From Stigmatella ashevillena (GTDB lineage: Bacteria > Myxococcota > Myxococcia > Myxococcales > Myxococcaceae): a stretch of DNA of 64,000 nt. The stretch is from positions 3,528,425 through 3,592,424 of the forward strand of contig NZ_JAQNDM010000002.1 in the NCBI RefSeq assembly GCF_028368975.1. Reading direction: 5' to 3'. Numbering within the stretch: the first letter of the stretch is position 1; each line of letters begins with the position of its first letter. The notes under the pieces were generated by a model. That model ran no database searches and was not told the DNA's origin. It saw only the letters and a list, made by a program, of their open reading frames with translations. This document shows, in pieces, positions 46,949-56,563 of the stretch. Position numbers and translations under genes: made by a program.

Positions 46949-49255
46949 ATGCAGCCAATGAACCCCTGGAGGCAGGACAGTATGTCCCGGGCGATGGACG
47001 CCCAGTCATTCGAACTTTTGATCCACGGCATGACCTGCGCCTCGTGTGCCCGGCGCGTCGAAAAGGCCCTCGGCGGTGTCGCGGGGGTGCGCGAGGCCAC
47101 GGTCAACCTCGCGACCCAGCGGGCCTCCGGAGTCTATGACCCCCGCCAGACCCTCCCGGCCGCGCTCGCCGAGGCTGTCGTTCACGCGGGCTACACCGTC
47201 CCCTCCCTTGCGCCCAACAGACAGCCGGAGGAGGAGGACGAGCAACGCACCCTCACGCGGAACCTGATCGTGTCCGCGGCGCTCACGGTCCCCCTGCTGG
47301 CGGTGGCCATGTCGCATGGCACCCTTCCGGGGACAGATGGCCCCTGGGGCCGGTGGCTCCAGTTCGCCCTGGCCACTCCCGTCGTCCTCGGACCGGGCCG
47401 GCGCTTCTTCCGCCTCGCCTGGAGCGCCCTCCAGCACCGGACCGCCGACATGAATACGCTCGTGGCGCTCGGGGCAGGCTCCGCATGGGGCTACTCGACG
47501 GCCGCCCTCGTGGCGCCTGGGCTTTTTCCCCATGCCGGACACGGGAGCACGCCCCACCTCTACTTCGAGGCAGCCGCCGCCATCCTCTGCTTCGTGCTGC
47601 TCGGCAAGCTTCTCGAAACCCGGGCCCGAAGGCGGCTCATGGAGGCCGTGCGCGGGCTGGTGGCCCTTCAGCCCAAACGGGCCAGACGCCTCCGGGGGGA
47701 AGCAGAGGAAGACATCCCCATCGACCAGCTCGTTCCGGGTGACACCGTGCTCGTCCGCCCGGGAGAGCGCATTCCCACGGATGGCGCCGTGGTGCGGGGA
47801 ATCTCGGCCGTGGACGAGTCCCTGCTCACCGGCGAGAGCCTGCCCGTCGACAAGGCGGCGGGCGCTCCTGTCTTTGGAGGCACCCTGAATCAGAGCGGGT
47901 CGCTGACCTTGCGTGTCCTCAAGACGGGAAAGGGCACCGCGCTGGCCCGCATCATCGAGGCCGTCGAACAAGCGCAGGGCTCACGGGCCCCCATGGCCCG
48001 GCTCGCGGACCGGGTGAGTGGCCTCTTCGTTCCCGCCGTGCTCGGCATCGCCACGCTCACCTTCCTGGTCTGGCTGGGGCTGGACGGGAGCGGCGAGGGG
48101 TTCGCGACGGCGGTGGAGCGGTTCGTGGCGGTCCTCGTCATCGCCTGTCCCTGTGCGCTGGGGCTGGCCACCCCCGCCGCCGTGGCCGTGGGAACGGGGC
48201 GCGGCGCGGAGCTCGGCATCCTCATCAAGGGCGGGGCCGCGCTCGAAGCGGCCAGCCACGTCGATACCGTCCTGCTGGACAAGACTGGCACCGTCACCGA
48301 GGGCAAGCCCTCGCTCACGGAGCTCATCGACCTCTCGCACCTGGGAGCCTCTTGCCTCCTCTCCTGGGCGGCGAGCGCGGAACGCGAGAGCGAGCACCCC
48401 ATCGCCCGGGCCATCGTCGCGGGGGCCCGCGAGCGCGGTGTGCCGCTCCTGCCCACCGAGGACTTCCGCTCGGAGACAGGCGCCGGCGTCGAAGCGCGGG
48501 TGCAGGGCCACACGGTGCGTGTGGGGACGCCGGCCTGGCTGGGCCGTGCCGGCATCGACGCCCACCCCCTCGAGGAGGACGCCCAGCGGCTGGCGGCGCA
48601 AGGACACACCCCTGTCTGGGTCGCCGTGGATGGGGCGCTCGCGGGCCTCATGGCGGTCGCGGACCGCCCCACGGAGGCGGCCCGCTCGGCGGTGCACGCC
48701 CTGGCCTCGATGGGCATCGAGACCCTCCTGGTCACGGGGGATCGCTCCGGCACGGCGCACGCGGTCGCGCAGGCGCTGGGCATCCGCACCGTGTTTTCCG
48801 AGATGAAGCCCGAGGACAAGGCCCGCCTCGTCCGGGAGCAGCGCGCCCGGGGCCGGACGGTGGCCATGGTGGGAGATGGCATCAATGACGCGCCCGCGCT
48901 CACGGGGGCCCATGTCGGCATCGCCCTCGGAACGGGCGCGGACATCGCCGTGGCCGCATCCGACTTCACCCTCCTGGGACAGGGCATCGGCGCCCTGCCC
49001 ACGGCGCTCCAACTGGCACGGGCCACCTTGAAGACCCTCCGCCAGAACCTCTTCTGGGCATTCATCTACAATGTGATGGGGATTCCGCTGGCCGCCGGGC
49101 TTCTCTATCCTTGGACCGGATGGCTTCTGTCGCCCATCGTCGCGAGCGTGGCCATGTCGATGTCGAGCGTGTCCGTCCTCACCAACTCCCTGCGCCTGAG
49201 GCGCTTTCACCCCGCCGTTCCAGCGCCCGTTCACCCCGAGGAAACAACCCCATGA
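46949..49255 (+). CDS. copA: Copper-exporting P1B-type ATPase
   Basis: 768 aa from ATG 46949 (GAGGAGACGGG ribosome-binding site). One N-terminal heavy-metal domain with [12 protein letters not shown]. Actuator TGES in [11 protein letters not shown], Cu-transport motif C400-P-C402 in [13 protein letters not shown], phosphorylation D444 in [13 protein letters not shown], and hinge [11 protein letters not shown]. The CPC motif and MSMSSVSV near the last membrane helix indicate Cu(I). It pumps Cu(I) from cytosol to periplasm, where the adjacent multicopper oxidase can oxidise it. The cupredoxin gene overlaps its stop by 4 bases. Confidence 0.95.
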   Translation: MQPMNPWRQDSMSRAMDAQSFELLIHGMTCASCARRVEKALGGVAGVREATVNLATQRASGVYDPRQTLPAALAEAVVHAGYTVPSLAPNRQPEEEDEQRTLTRNLIVSAALTVPLLAVAMSHGTLPGTDGPWGRWLQFALATPVVLGPGRRFFRLAWSALQHRTADMNTLVALGAGSAWGYSTAALVAPGLFPHAGHGSTPHLYFEAAAAILCFVLLGKLLETRARRRLMEAVRGLVALQPKRARRLRGEAEEDIPIDQLVPGDTVLVRPGERIPTDGAVVRGISAVDESLLTGESLPVDKAAGAPVFGGTLNQSGSLTLRVLKTGKGTALARIIEAVEQAQGSRAPMARLADRVSGLFVPAVLGIATLTFLVWLGLDGSGEGFATAVERFVAVLVIACPCALGLATPAAVAVGTGRGAELGILIKGGAALEAASHVDTVLLDKTGTVTEGKPSLTELIDLSHLGASCLLSWAASAERESEHPIARAIVAGARERGVPLLPTEDFRSETGAGVEARVQGHTVRVGTPAWLGRAGIDAHPLEEDAQRLAAQGHTPVWVAVDGALAGLMAVADRPTEAARSAVHALASMGIETLLVTGDRSGTAHAVAQALGIRTVFSEMKPEDKARLVREQRARGRTVAMVGDGINDAPALTGAHVGIALGTGADIAVAASDFTLLGQGIGALPTALQLARATLKTLRQNLFWAFIYNVMGIPLAAGLLYPWTGWLLSPIVASVAMSMSSVSVLTNSLRLRRFHPAVPAPVHPEETTP

Positions 49256-49644
49256 TTCCGCTCCGCTCCTTCGTCCTGGCCGCCACCCTCGCCCTGGCCC
49301 CCGCCAGCGTCCTGCTGATGCCGCGAGGGGCCTCCGCCCAGGAGGCCACCGCCCAGACAGACACCCCGGCCGTGCGAGAGATCGAAGTCGTCGTCGACCG
49401 GGGCTACAAGCCGGTCCGCATCGAAGTCGATGAGGGCGAGCGGGTCCGGCTCAAGTTCGTCCGGCGCGAGTACACCCCGTGCACCCGCGAGGTGCTCCTG
49501 CCCTCGCTGAACATCCGCCAGGAGCTGCCTCCCAACAAGCCCGTCGTCGTCGAGCTGCCCCCGCTCAAGGCGGGAGACGTGGAGTTCCAGTGCGGAATGA
49601 AGATGTTCCGCGGCACGCTGGTCGTGACGCCCCGCAAGGCTTAG
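49252..49644 (+). CDS. Periplasmic cupredoxin-like protein
   Basis: 130 aa. The ATG overlaps the copA stop (ATGA). The N terminus [20 protein letters not shown] to GASAQE is a Sec signal peptide. The mature 100 aa form a cupredoxin-like beta domain: [28 protein letters not shown], then [16 protein letters not shown] and the copper-site-like end [15 protein letters not shown] with Cys and two Met. It likely binds copper in the periplasm, possibly receiving Cu from CopA. The loop lacks a full blue-copper set (only Cys/Met are certain). Confidence 0.85.
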   Translation: MIPLRSFVLAATLALAPASVLLMPRGASAQEATAQTDTPAVREIEVVVDRGYKPVRIEVDEGERVRLKFVRREYTPCTREVLLPSLNIRQELPPNKPVVVELPPLKAGDVEFQCGMKMFRGTLVVTPRKA

Positions 49645-49666
49645 CGGGAGCGCCTGCCGCCCGGGC

Positions 49667-50686
49667 TCAGCGCGTGCTCCGCTCGTCCCGCCCATCCGCG
49701 TGGCGGGCGAAGCGCTCCGGGTCGCGCCCGTGCACCGGATCGTCCGTGCGCCACGGCCACCCGCCAAAGCCCGTGCGCTGGTAGTCCATGAACGCCTGCT
49801 GAATCTCCGCGCGGCTGTTCATCACGAAGGGGCCGTGCTGCACCACCGGCTCGCCGATGGGGCGCCCTTGCAGCATCAACACCTCGCAGGCCCCCTCCGC
49901 CTCGAGCCGCACCGCCACGTCGCTGCGCAGGGCCATGGCCAGATGAGAGCGGATGGGCTGGTCCGCGACCCGCAGGGACTCGCCCCGGAAGAAGTAGAGC
50001 GTGCGGTTCGCCCGCGGATTCGCCGCGGGAGGCAGTGTCCAGACGGCCCCCGCCTCCATGCGAATCGTCCAGATGGCCACGTCCGAGTCCGGGCGTGACG
50101 CCCACGAGCGGGGAGGGGGCGAAGGGGCCCGCCGTCCCGCCAACTGCCCCGCGACGACCGTCACCTCGGTGCCCCGCCCCGCCTCATCAGTGAAGGCGCA
50201 GCGCGGGATGTCCTGGTTCCACAGCATCGAGAAATGCGGCGGGGCGAGCTTGTCGGCGGCCGGGAGGTTGAGCCAGATCTGAAACAACTCGACCGGATTG
50301 GGCTGGTGCGGGTTGAGCAAGGGAAACATCTCCGAGTGCACGACGCCCGCGCCCGCGGTGAGCCACTGAGCGTCGCCCTCCCCGAAGCGGGCCGAGGCCC
50401 CCAGGGAGTCGGAGTGATCGATCAAGCCTCGCCGCGCGAGTGTGACCGTCTCGAACCCTCGGTGAGGGTGCTGGGGAAAACCTGGAACAGTTTCGCCATG
50501 ATACATGCGCCAGCCATCTTTTCCCTCGAAGTCCTGGCCCATCTGCCGCCCGGCCAGGGACGCCGCGGGCCCCAGGCGCTCATTGCCCGCGGGATAGGCG
50601 TCATCGTGATGCACACAAAACAGGAACGGATCGACCGTCACCCAGGGAAACCCCAGGGGAAGGGTATCGAGCAGAGGGCTTGCCAT
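49667..50686 (-). CDS. Pirin-family cupin protein
   Basis: 339 aa from ATG 50686. Pirins are bicupins with one metal in the N-terminal domain. The conserved stretch FPQHPHRGFETVTL provides His ligands, and AGAGVVHSEMF a further His and Glu. The C-terminal cupin is also present (EVLMLQGRPIGEPVVQHGPFVM). Bacterial pirins include quercetin-2,3-dioxygenases, and substrate is open here. It converges on the cupredoxin gene with a 22-bp gap and is divergent from the SRPBCC/P450 cassette. Confidence 0.9.
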   Translation of the reverse strand: MASPLLDTLPLGFPWVTVDPFLFCVHHDDAYPAGNERLGPAASLAGRQMGQDFEGKDGWRMYHGETVPGFPQHPHRGFETVTLARRGLIDHSDSLGASARFGEGDAQWLTAGAGVVHSEMFPLLNPHQPNPVELFQIWLNLPAADKLAPPHFSMLWNQDIPRCAFTDEAGRGTEVTVVAGQLAGRRAPSPPPRSWASRPDSDVAIWTIRMEAGAVWTLPPAANPRANRTLYFFRGESLRVADQPIRSHLAMALRSDVAVRLEAEGACEVLMLQGRPIGEPVVQHGPFVMNSRAEIQQAFMDYQRTGFGGWPWRTDDPVHGRDPERFARHADGRDERSTR

Positions 50687-50819
50687 GGCGAAAGCGTAAC
50701 GCGAACCGGTGGAACGCGCCGCAACCGGATGATCCAGACGCAAGGCTGGAAAAACTGAAAAGTCAGACGCTGGGCAGAATCACAGGCCTCGCCCTTTTCA
50801 AGGTTTTCCCCCCATGTTC

Positions 50820-50847
50820 TTGAAATTTCATAAAAAGCGTTGATACT
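50820..50847 (+). promoter_or_regulatory. Candidate sigma-70 promoter of the SRPBCC/P450 cassette
   Basis: TTGAAA (50820-50825), 16-bp spacer, GATACT (50842-50847), in an AT-rich patch 37 bp before the first SRPBCC gene. Confidence 0.5.
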
Positions 50848-50883
50848 GGCTTCGAACACTTTCCCCCATTTTGTGACGGCGCT

Positions 50884-51396
50884 ATGGAAACCAACTGGTA
50901 CCGTTTCATCGAGCACTGGGACATTCCAGGATTCACGCCGGACGAAGTGTGGCAAGTCGTGGTGGACGCAACGAAGCTCCCGGAATGGTGGCGCGGCGTC
51001 TATCAAGAGGTGGAAGTTCTCTCGCCCGAGGAAATCACTGAAGCGGGGGGCTGGCTTCGCGCACGCGCCCGGGGACTGTTGCCCTACGAGCTGCACTTCA
51101 TGCTGGAGCCCGTCGTGCTCGATCCGAATGGGATCATCGAGGTCCGGGCGTACGGGGACTTCAAGGGAATCTGGCGGGCCACCTTCTCCTCCACGGAGGA
51201 AGGGACGCGGATCGACATCGAGTGGGACGTCACCGTGAACAAGCCGATCATCCGCTTCACGGGATGGTTGCTCAAGCCGCTGTTTGCCTGGAACCACCGC
51301 TGGACGATGCCGCGAGGACAAGCCGGACTCCTGGCCTATCTGACCGCACAACGCGCCGCGCTGGAGTCGGGTGAGCTTCGTGCGAGTCTCGCATAG
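50884..51396 (+). CDS. SRPBCC (START-like) family protein, first copy
   Basis: 170 aa. The helix-grip fold pattern is clear: FIEHWDIPGFTPDEVWQVVVDATKLPEWW at the N terminus, DPNGIIEVRAYGDFKGIWRATF in the middle and a C-terminal helix (RWTMPRGQAGLLAYLTAQ). The fold forms a hydrophobic cavity for lipids or polyketides; members are ligand-binding proteins or aromatase/cyclases. It overlaps the second SRPBCC gene by 26 bases and is followed by a P450, which suggests a small biosynthetic or lipid-modifying cassette. Confidence 0.82.
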   Translation: METNWYRFIEHWDIPGFTPDEVWQVVVDATKLPEWWRGVYQEVEVLSPEEITEAGGWLRARARGLLPYELHFMLEPVVLDPNGIIEVRAYGDFKGIWRATFSSTEEGTRIDIEWDVTVNKPIIRFTGWLLKPLFAWNHRWTMPRGQAGLLAYLTAQRAALESGELRASLA

Positions 51397-51814
51397 CGTC
51401 ATCATCCACCGCCCCGTGGAGCAGGTGTTCGCGTACGTGACGGACCTGCGCAACGAGGTGCGCTGGCAACCTGAAATCAAAGAAGTCCGGATCACCTCCC
51501 CCGGCCCGCTGGGCAAGGGCTCCACGTTCATCGAGGTGCGCCGGACCTTTGGCCGCAACCTGGTGTGGTACTTCGAGATCGAGGACTACGAGGCCCCCTT
51601 TCGCCTGTGCATCCGCAGCACCTCGGGGACGATGCCGTACACCGGGTGCAGGCTGTTCGAGGCCGTGCCCGAGGGAACGCGCGTCACCGAGTCCGGGGAG
51701 TTGACGACCCCGCTCGCGCTGCGGTGGATGGACGGGCTGTTCTCACGCCTGTCCCGCAGGCCGCTCACGGCGGCGTACGGCAACCTCAAGGCCCTGCTGG
51801 AAAAAGACCCCTGA
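51371..51814 (+). CDS. SRPBCC family protein, second copy
   Basis: 147 aa, GTG start (51371), overlapping the previous gene by 26 bases. The pattern is again polyketide-cyclase-like: SHSVIIHRPVEQVFAYVTDLRNEVRWQPEIKEV, VWYFEIEDYEAPFRLCI, and a C-terminal helix ending in NLKALLEKD. The two SRPBCC proteins are not near-identical, so they probably differ in ligand. Translational coupling and the P450 80 bp downstream point to one unit. Confidence 0.85.
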   Translation: MSFVRVSHSVIIHRPVEQVFAYVTDLRNEVRWQPEIKEVRITSPGPLGKGSTFIEVRRTFGRNLVWYFEIEDYEAPFRLCIRSTSGTMPYTGCRLFEAVPEGTRVTESGELTTPLALRWMDGLFSRLSRRPLTAAYGNLKALLEKDP

Positions 51815-51894
51815 CGGAGCAGCCCGTTCAGTCCCCTGTCGCCCCCTTCCGCTCCCCCCCTGCTTCCCCTCTCCCCCTCCGGCCCCTGCTCACC

Positions 51895-53124
51895 ATGCCC
51901 CTCTCTCAGACCTTCCATCCCTTCGCGCCCCCCCTCCGGGACAATCCCCACCCCATCTTCGAGGAGGCCCGGAAAGAAGAGCCGATCTTCTTCAGTGAAC
52001 TCCTGAAGTGCTGGGTGGTGACACGCTACGAGGATGTCTATGCGGTCCTCCAGGACTCGCGGCGCTTCTCCTCGGCGGGCAACCTGGCCGTCCACAAGGA
52101 ATCCCTCTGTCCGGCCGCCAAGACCCTGCTCATCGAGAACCAGTACACCGATCCGCCGCTGGTGAACGAAGACGCCCCCGTCCACACGCGCCGCCGCCCC
52201 GTCTTCAAGAAACTCTTCTCCCAGGAGGCCGTCCGCTCCCTGGAGCCGCGCATCCGGGACATCTCCCAGGAGCTGGTGGAGGGCTTCATCCACCAGGGGC
52301 GCGCCGACATCGTCTCCCAGCTGGCCTACCCCCTGCCCATGCGCGTCGTCCTGTCGTGGATGGACATCCCCCTGGAGATGATGGAGACGATCAAGCGTTG
52401 GGGGGATGCGTGGGTGCTGCTGCTCTTCTCGGAGCTGACGCCCGAGCACCAGATGGAATGCGCGCACATGGTGGTGAAGTTGCAGCGCTACATCGCCGAT
52501 CTGCTGGCCGAGCGGCTGGAGCAGAAGCGGACCGACGCGATGACGCTGCTCGCCGCCCAACTGCTCAGCCAGGAGAAGCTCTCCATCGAGGAGCTGGCGG
52601 GGATGGTGTCCGGCACGGTGGTGGCCGGCAATGCCACGCTCACCAGCATGGTCGGCCTGACCACCCGGGTGTTCCTGCAACAGCCCCACCTCTGGCAGCG
52701 GCTGCGCGAGAAGCCGGCGCTCCTCTCCCAGGCCATCGATGAGGCCCTCCGGCTGGAGTCCCCCTTCTGGGGCCTGCGGCGCGTGACGACCGAGCCCGCG
52801 GAGGTGGGCGGGGTGAAGCTGCCCGCGGGGGCGCGGGTGCTGGTGGCGTTCATCTCCGCCAACCGGGACGTGGAGCGCTTCCCCCAGTCCGAGGTGTTCG
52901 ACCTGGACCGGCCCAATGCCTCTCAACACATGTCCTTTGGCAAGGGCGTCCACGTGTGTGTGGGCTCGAACCTGGCCAAGCAAGAAGTCCAAGCGGCCAT
53001 GGAGGTGCTCCTGCAACGGCTGCCCGACGCCCGGCTGGTGCCAGGCCAGGAGCTGACCTTCGTTCCGGGCCTGCTGCGTCAGCACGAGCGGCTGCTCGTG
53101 GAGTGGACGCCTCCGAATGCCTGA
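51895..53124 (+). CDS. Cytochrome P450
   Basis: 409 aa from ATG 51895. The heme-binding loop is MSFGKGVHVCVG (axial C355). The ExxR pair is in DEALRLESP, with the PERF-like region FPQSEVFDLDRPN. The I-helix has GTVVAGNATLTSM, with G-N replacing the usual AGxxT acidic pair, so the proton-delivery residue differs from the usual Asp/Glu-Thr. It is a soluble bacterial class I P450 needing ferredoxin and reductase from elsewhere; none is adjacent. The substrate may be the ligand of the SRPBCC proteins (inference). Confidence 0.93.
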   Translation: MPLSQTFHPFAPPLRDNPHPIFEEARKEEPIFFSELLKCWVVTRYEDVYAVLQDSRRFSSAGNLAVHKESLCPAAKTLLIENQYTDPPLVNEDAPVHTRRRPVFKKLFSQEAVRSLEPRIRDISQELVEGFIHQGRADIVSQLAYPLPMRVVLSWMDIPLEMMETIKRWGDAWVLLLFSELTPEHQMECAHMVVKLQRYIADLLAERLEQKRTDAMTLLAAQLLSQEKLSIEELAGMVSGTVVAGNATLTSMVGLTTRVFLQQPHLWQRLREKPALLSQAIDEALRLESPFWGLRRVTTEPAEVGGVKLPAGARVLVAFISANRDVERFPQSEVFDLDRPNASQHMSFGKGVHVCVGSNLAKQEVQAAMEVLLQRLPDARLVPGQELTFVPGLLRQHERLLVEWTPPNA

Positions 53125-53142
53125 GCGGAGAAGGGACGGGGC

Positions 53143-53910
53143 TCAGTCCACCAGGTCGCGGAGGGCTTTGTAAGCCTTCTTGGTGTCCGTCAGCATGGCA
53201 TCGTGGCTGGCATTGATGTCTTCGTGCTTCCAGCCACGGGCCAGCGCCTTCGCGCGGAAGCCGAGGAAAATTTCCCGCTGGAACCACGCGCCCTTGCAGT
53301 GAATGTATGTCTTGCGGATCTTCGAGAGCGTCTTCCAGTCGAACGCGATGGGCTCCTGGAAGGTCGCCAGCGGCTGAGGCCGCAGGCGCGCTCCGACGAA
53401 GGCCACCTCCTCGGGGCGCGTCACCCCGAAGTCCTGAGGCGAAAAGGGGGGCAGCTGCCACATGTCCGCGGGGAACGCATCCGGGAACCCCACCGCGGCG
53501 AAGAAGGACTGGCCCGGCTCCGGAATGGCCGCGTCGAAGTACACCAACTGGTCAATCCGGTCCGGCAGCGCGGCGGCCACGCCGGTGATGACCATGCCCG
53601 CGTAGCTGTGGCCCACCAGGACGACGTCGTGCAGGTCCTCGAACAGGATGAGCGAGACGATGTCCTGCACGTGCGTCTCGAGACTGACGTCGGGCTGCGC
53701 CAGGTGCGCGCGCTCGCCCAGGCCCGTCAGCGTCGGCGTGTAGACGGTGGCCTTGTCCTGGCGCAGCTCCTCGGCAAACGCCTGCCAGGCCCACCCGCCG
53801 TGGAAGGCGCCATGGACCAGGATGTAGGTGGACCGCTTCGAGCCCGCCAGCGCCCCCGTCGATGAGAGCAGGAGTGCCAGGACCAGGGTGACCGCCACAT
53901 TGAAACGCAT
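53143..53910 (-). CDS. Secreted alpha/beta hydrolase
   Basis: 255 aa from ATG 53910 (AGGAAGGAGCGAGGC ribosome-binding site). The N terminus MRFNVAVTLVLALLLSSTGALAG is a Sec signal peptide. Alpha/beta-hydrolase features: STYILVHGAFHGGW (oxyanion loop HGxxxGG), nucleophile Ser in LVGHSYAGM, then YFDAAIPEPGQS, and His in DINASHDAMLT. It resembles salicylate-esterase/hydroxynitrile-lyase-like hydrolases (MES/HNL family). The periplasmic substrate is unknown. It is convergent with the P450 (18-bp gap). Confidence 0.88.
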   Translation of the reverse strand: MRFNVAVTLVLALLLSSTGALAGSKRSTYILVHGAFHGGWAWQAFAEELRQDKATVYTPTLTGLGERAHLAQPDVSLETHVQDIVSLILFEDLHDVVLVGHSYAGMVITGVAAALPDRIDQLVYFDAAIPEPGQSFFAAVGFPDAFPADMWQLPPFSPQDFGVTRPEEVAFVGARLRPQPLATFQEPIAFDWKTLSKIRKTYIHCKGAWFQREIFLGFRAKALARGWKHEDINASHDAMLTDTKKAYKALRDLVD

Positions 53911-54158
53911 GCCTCGCTCCTTCCTGAACAACCCTCGTGCCTGAATCGCCAGGGCTTCTTTGGAGCCAGCCGCCCCCGCGTCCAGGTGATGCGTGAAGTG
54001 TATCCCGGCAAAAAAGAGAATCACGGCATAATTTTACGAAGTCATTTAATTGTTTGACGGCGCTCAGTCCGTGCGTACCCCGACCTTCTTTTCCATACCT
54101 GACACCGCGGGCCATCCACCGCCTGGAACCCCAGGAAGTGCGTGGTAGGCAGCGGCCC

Positions 54159-54692
54159 ATGATTGCCACCCACTCCCCTTCGCTGGTCCTCGCCGCGGTC
54201 GCGGCGCTCCTCCTCACGTCGTGCCACGCCGGACACAACAAGGCAGTGCCCCCCGCAAATGCCGGCGCAGAGGGCGCCGGTGCGTCCGCGAGCGGAGACT
54301 GTCAGGGGGTTCCCACCGTCGAGCTGGCGTCCCTGTTCACCTCACCGGAGGCCTCCACCTCGGCCCGGCCCGAGGCCGGAGCGGTGGTCGCGGTGGAAGG
54401 CATGCCGCTGGGGGGGCTCGCCTGCACGCTGATGGGGTGCGATGCGAAGTGTTGCAACAACACGTGCGGCTCCGTCGAAGGCTGCGCCTACACGCTCGCC
54501 TCGGAGCAGGGGAACCTCTGTCTGAACCACAAGGACTTCGCGTGCGGGGGGACGGATTGCAGCCCCTGGTGCCGTCCGTTCAGCCTCTCCGCGGAGCGCC
54601 GCTACCGCTTCGTGGGCACCCTCTCGTTCCCGGCGGGCCAGGAGGCCCCGGGGGCCACCCTCCACGTCCAGAAGTTCTGCCCGCTCAATTGA
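54159..54692 (+). CDS. Cysteine-rich lipoprotein
   Basis: 177 aa from ATG 54159. Signal peptide MIATHSPSLVLAAVAALLLTSC with lipobox LLTSC (C22). After a low-complexity Ala/Gly linker there is a dense cysteine region: ACTLMGCDAKCCNNTCGSVEGC, LCLNHKDFACGGTDCSPWC, and a C-terminal beta part ending in HVQKFCPL. About a dozen cysteines in the mature part suggest several disulfides. No family identified. The upstream ORF frame extends to 54054 but the ATG at 54159 gives the signal peptide. Confidence 0.72.
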   Translation: MIATHSPSLVLAAVAALLLTSCHAGHNKAVPPANAGAEGAGASASGDCQGVPTVELASLFTSPEASTSARPEAGAVVAVEGMPLGGLACTLMGCDAKCCNNTCGSVEGCAYTLASEQGNLCLNHKDFACGGTDCSPWCRPFSLSAERRYRFVGTLSFPAGQEAPGATLHVQKFCPLN

Positions 54693-54745
54693 TGGCTGGA
54701 TGATGGCCGGAGCGCCTCGTCCAGGCGCTCCCGCTCCGGGCGGCC

Positions 54746-55270
54746 TCAGTGAGGCGCGGCCTTCGGCTCCGGCTTCGCGTCCTGCTTACGCAGCGGGCAG
54801 GCCGCGATGGCCGCGGAGGGATCAATGGCGTCCTTGCCCGACTCCACCCTCAGGATTTTCCGGCCCTCGCCCACGACGAACGTGTAGCGCTGCGCGTAGG
54901 ACATCACCGGCGTCTTCACATCGAACTGCTTCACCACCACCCCGTCCGGGTCGGGGATGAAGGCAAAGGGCGCCTTCAGTGACTCCTTGAACTTCTTCAG
55001 CGTCTCCGCATCGTCCATGGAGACGGCCAGCACCTGCCCCTTGAGCTTCTCGATGTCCGCGTACCGGTCCCGGTACGCCGTGAGCTCGTTGGTGCACCCG
55101 GGGGTGAACGCCTTGGGGAAGAAGGCCACGATGACCGGGCCTTCCTTCACCTGCTCCGAGAGCGTGTACTTCTTGCCGCTGGTGTCGGTGACCGTGAAGT
55201 CCGGTGCGGTGTCACCGGCCTGGGGGGTCGCCGCCGCGAAGAAACCTGTCATCAGGAGGGGAAGGAGCAT
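54746..55270 (-). CDS. AhpC/TSA-type peroxiredoxin with a hydrophobic N-terminus
   Basis: 174 aa. [27 protein letters not shown]: the first 15 residues are hydrophobic and may be a signal or anchor, so it may work in the periplasm. The active site is [19 protein letters not shown] (peroxidatic Cys). A second Cys is near the C terminus (AACPLRKQD). A different gene from bcp at 42.6 kb. It ends in a charged Lys/Pro/His tail. It precedes an amidohydrolase on the same strand with a 12-bp gap, so the two may be co-transcribed. Confidence 0.88.
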   Translation of the reverse strand: MLLPLLMTGFFAAATPQAGDTAPDFTVTDTSGKKYTLSEQVKEGPVIVAFFPKAFTPGCTNELTAYRDRYADIEKLKGQVLAVSMDDAETLKKFKESLKAPFAFIPDPDGVVVKQFDVKTPVMSYAQRYTFVVGEGRKILRVESGKDAIDPSAAIAACPLRKQDAKPEPKAAPH

Positions 55271-55282
55271 CCCCCGGTCTTA

Positions 55283-56563
55283 TCAGCCCTGGGACATCCG
55301 CGCCCAGACGGCCGTGGCGGCCTCGCGGGCCTGGTCCGCCACCACCGAAGGACTGACCGAAAGCGGACGCCGCGCCCAGATGCGCCACGTCCCCTCCACC
55401 ATCACGGCCTCCACGTGCCGCGAGCCCAGGCCGTACACCACGTGCCAGGCCAGGTTGCCGGCGTTCAGCGGCGTGGGCGGCAGGTAGTCCAGCAGGAGCA
55501 GGTCCGCCGCGGCCCCCTCGCGCAAGGGCCCCACGGGAAAGTCAAAGGACTGCGAGGCCAGGCGGTGGCCATTGGCCAGGTAGCGGAGCACGTCGATGGG
55601 CTGCCCCGCCTCGCGCGAGCGCAAGTAGGCCGCCTGCGCCTCGGCGAAGACATCCGCCGCCATGCCGTCCGTGCCCAGGGTGGCGCGCGCGCCGAACTTC
55701 AACGCCGGCGCGTACCCCACCTCGAGCTGCTGGTTGGAGCGCGGGGTGTGCACCACCCAGGTGCCGGTGGCGAGCAGCTGCGCCAGATCCGCCCACGCCA
55801 GGTGTCCCACGTGCGCGAGCTGGCTCTTGGGCGAGAGCAATCCCGCCTCCATGAGCCGCGTCACGGGCGAGGCGCCATGGCGCTCCATCGAGAGCTTCTC
55901 GTCCAGGGGATCCTCGGCCACCGGGACGTGCAGCCCGGAGCCCGTGGTGGCCAGCGCCTCCTTGATGCCCTCCAGCGCCTCCGGGCCCACCGTGAAGAGG
56001 GACGCCGCGCCCACCTGGCCCCGGAAGCGGCCCTTGGCCTTGCGGGAGAACCCCACGGTCTCCTCCAGCCCCTCCTCGCGCCCCACGGCCCCCTTGCGGT
56101 CCGTCACCGCATAGGAGAGCACCCCGCGAACCCCCACCTCGTGGAGCCCGCGCGCCACCCGCACCAGCGAGCCGGCAATCGCCTTGGGCGACGAATGGAA
56201 GTCGAAGAGGGTGGTGGTGCCACACTGCAATGCCTCCAGCCCACCCGCGCACGCGGCCACCTGCACCGCGTCCCCATCCAGGGCCGCCTCGTAGCGCCAG
56301 CGCCCGTTCTCCAGCGCCTCCTGGTAGCTGTCCACCCGCGGCTCGGACAGCCCCCGGGCCAGGGAGGTGTGCAGCCGGTGATGGGCGCTCACCAGCCCCG
56401 GGAAGATGAGCTTGCCCGACAGGGCCACCACCTCGTCATCGGGCCGGGGCGTGATGTCCGGCGCACGCGCGACAATGCGCTCGCCTTCGATGCGCAGGTC
56501 CACCCGCTCGACGAGGGCAGGCTCCAGTTCGACGACATGTCCACCCTTGAGGACGGTGCCCAA
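55283..56563 (-). CDS. SsnA/Atz-type amidohydrolase with an altered first metal motif
   Basis: 426 aa with a TTG start preceded by GGTGGAGGGACG. It has the composite beta-sandwich ends and TIM-barrel centre of metal-dependent amidohydrolases. Motifs that match the SsnA/guanine-deaminase line: FPGLVSAHHRLHTSLARG, GLHVPVAEDPLDEK, LAHVGHL, VVHTPRSNQQLEVGYAP, LGTDGMAADVF. In SsnA-like proteins the first motif reads AHHHxYS; here the third His is Arg (AHHRLH), so the H-x-H metal pair is incomplete. The other metal residues appear intact. It may be inactive, use a shifted His, or have an unusual substrate. Confidence 0.85.
   Translation of the reverse strand: MGTVLKGGHVVELEPALVERVDLRIEGERIVARAPDITPRPDDEVVALSGKLIFPGLVSAHHRLHTSLARGLSEPRVDSYQEALENGRWRYEAALDGDAVQVAACAGGLEALQCGTTTLFDFHSSPKAIAGSLVRVARGLHEVGVRGVLSYAVTDRKGAVGREEGLEETVGFSRKAKGRFRGQVGAASLFTVGPEALEGIKEALATTGSGLHVPVAEDPLDEKLSMERHGASPVTRLMEAGLLSPKSQLAHVGHLAWADLAQLLATGTWVVHTPRSNQQLEVGYAPALKFGARATLGTDGMAADVFAEAQAAYLRSREAGQPIDVLRYLANGHRLASQSFDFPVGPLREGAAADLLLLDYLPPTPLNAGNLAWHVVYGLGSRHVEAVMVEGTWRIWARRPLSVSPSVVADQAREAATAVWARMSQG

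Noticed and set aside
51586-53085. Minus-strand frame antisense to the P450
   Set aside because: The plus-strand gene has heme and ExxR motifs; the antisense frame is His/Gln/Arg-rich shadow.
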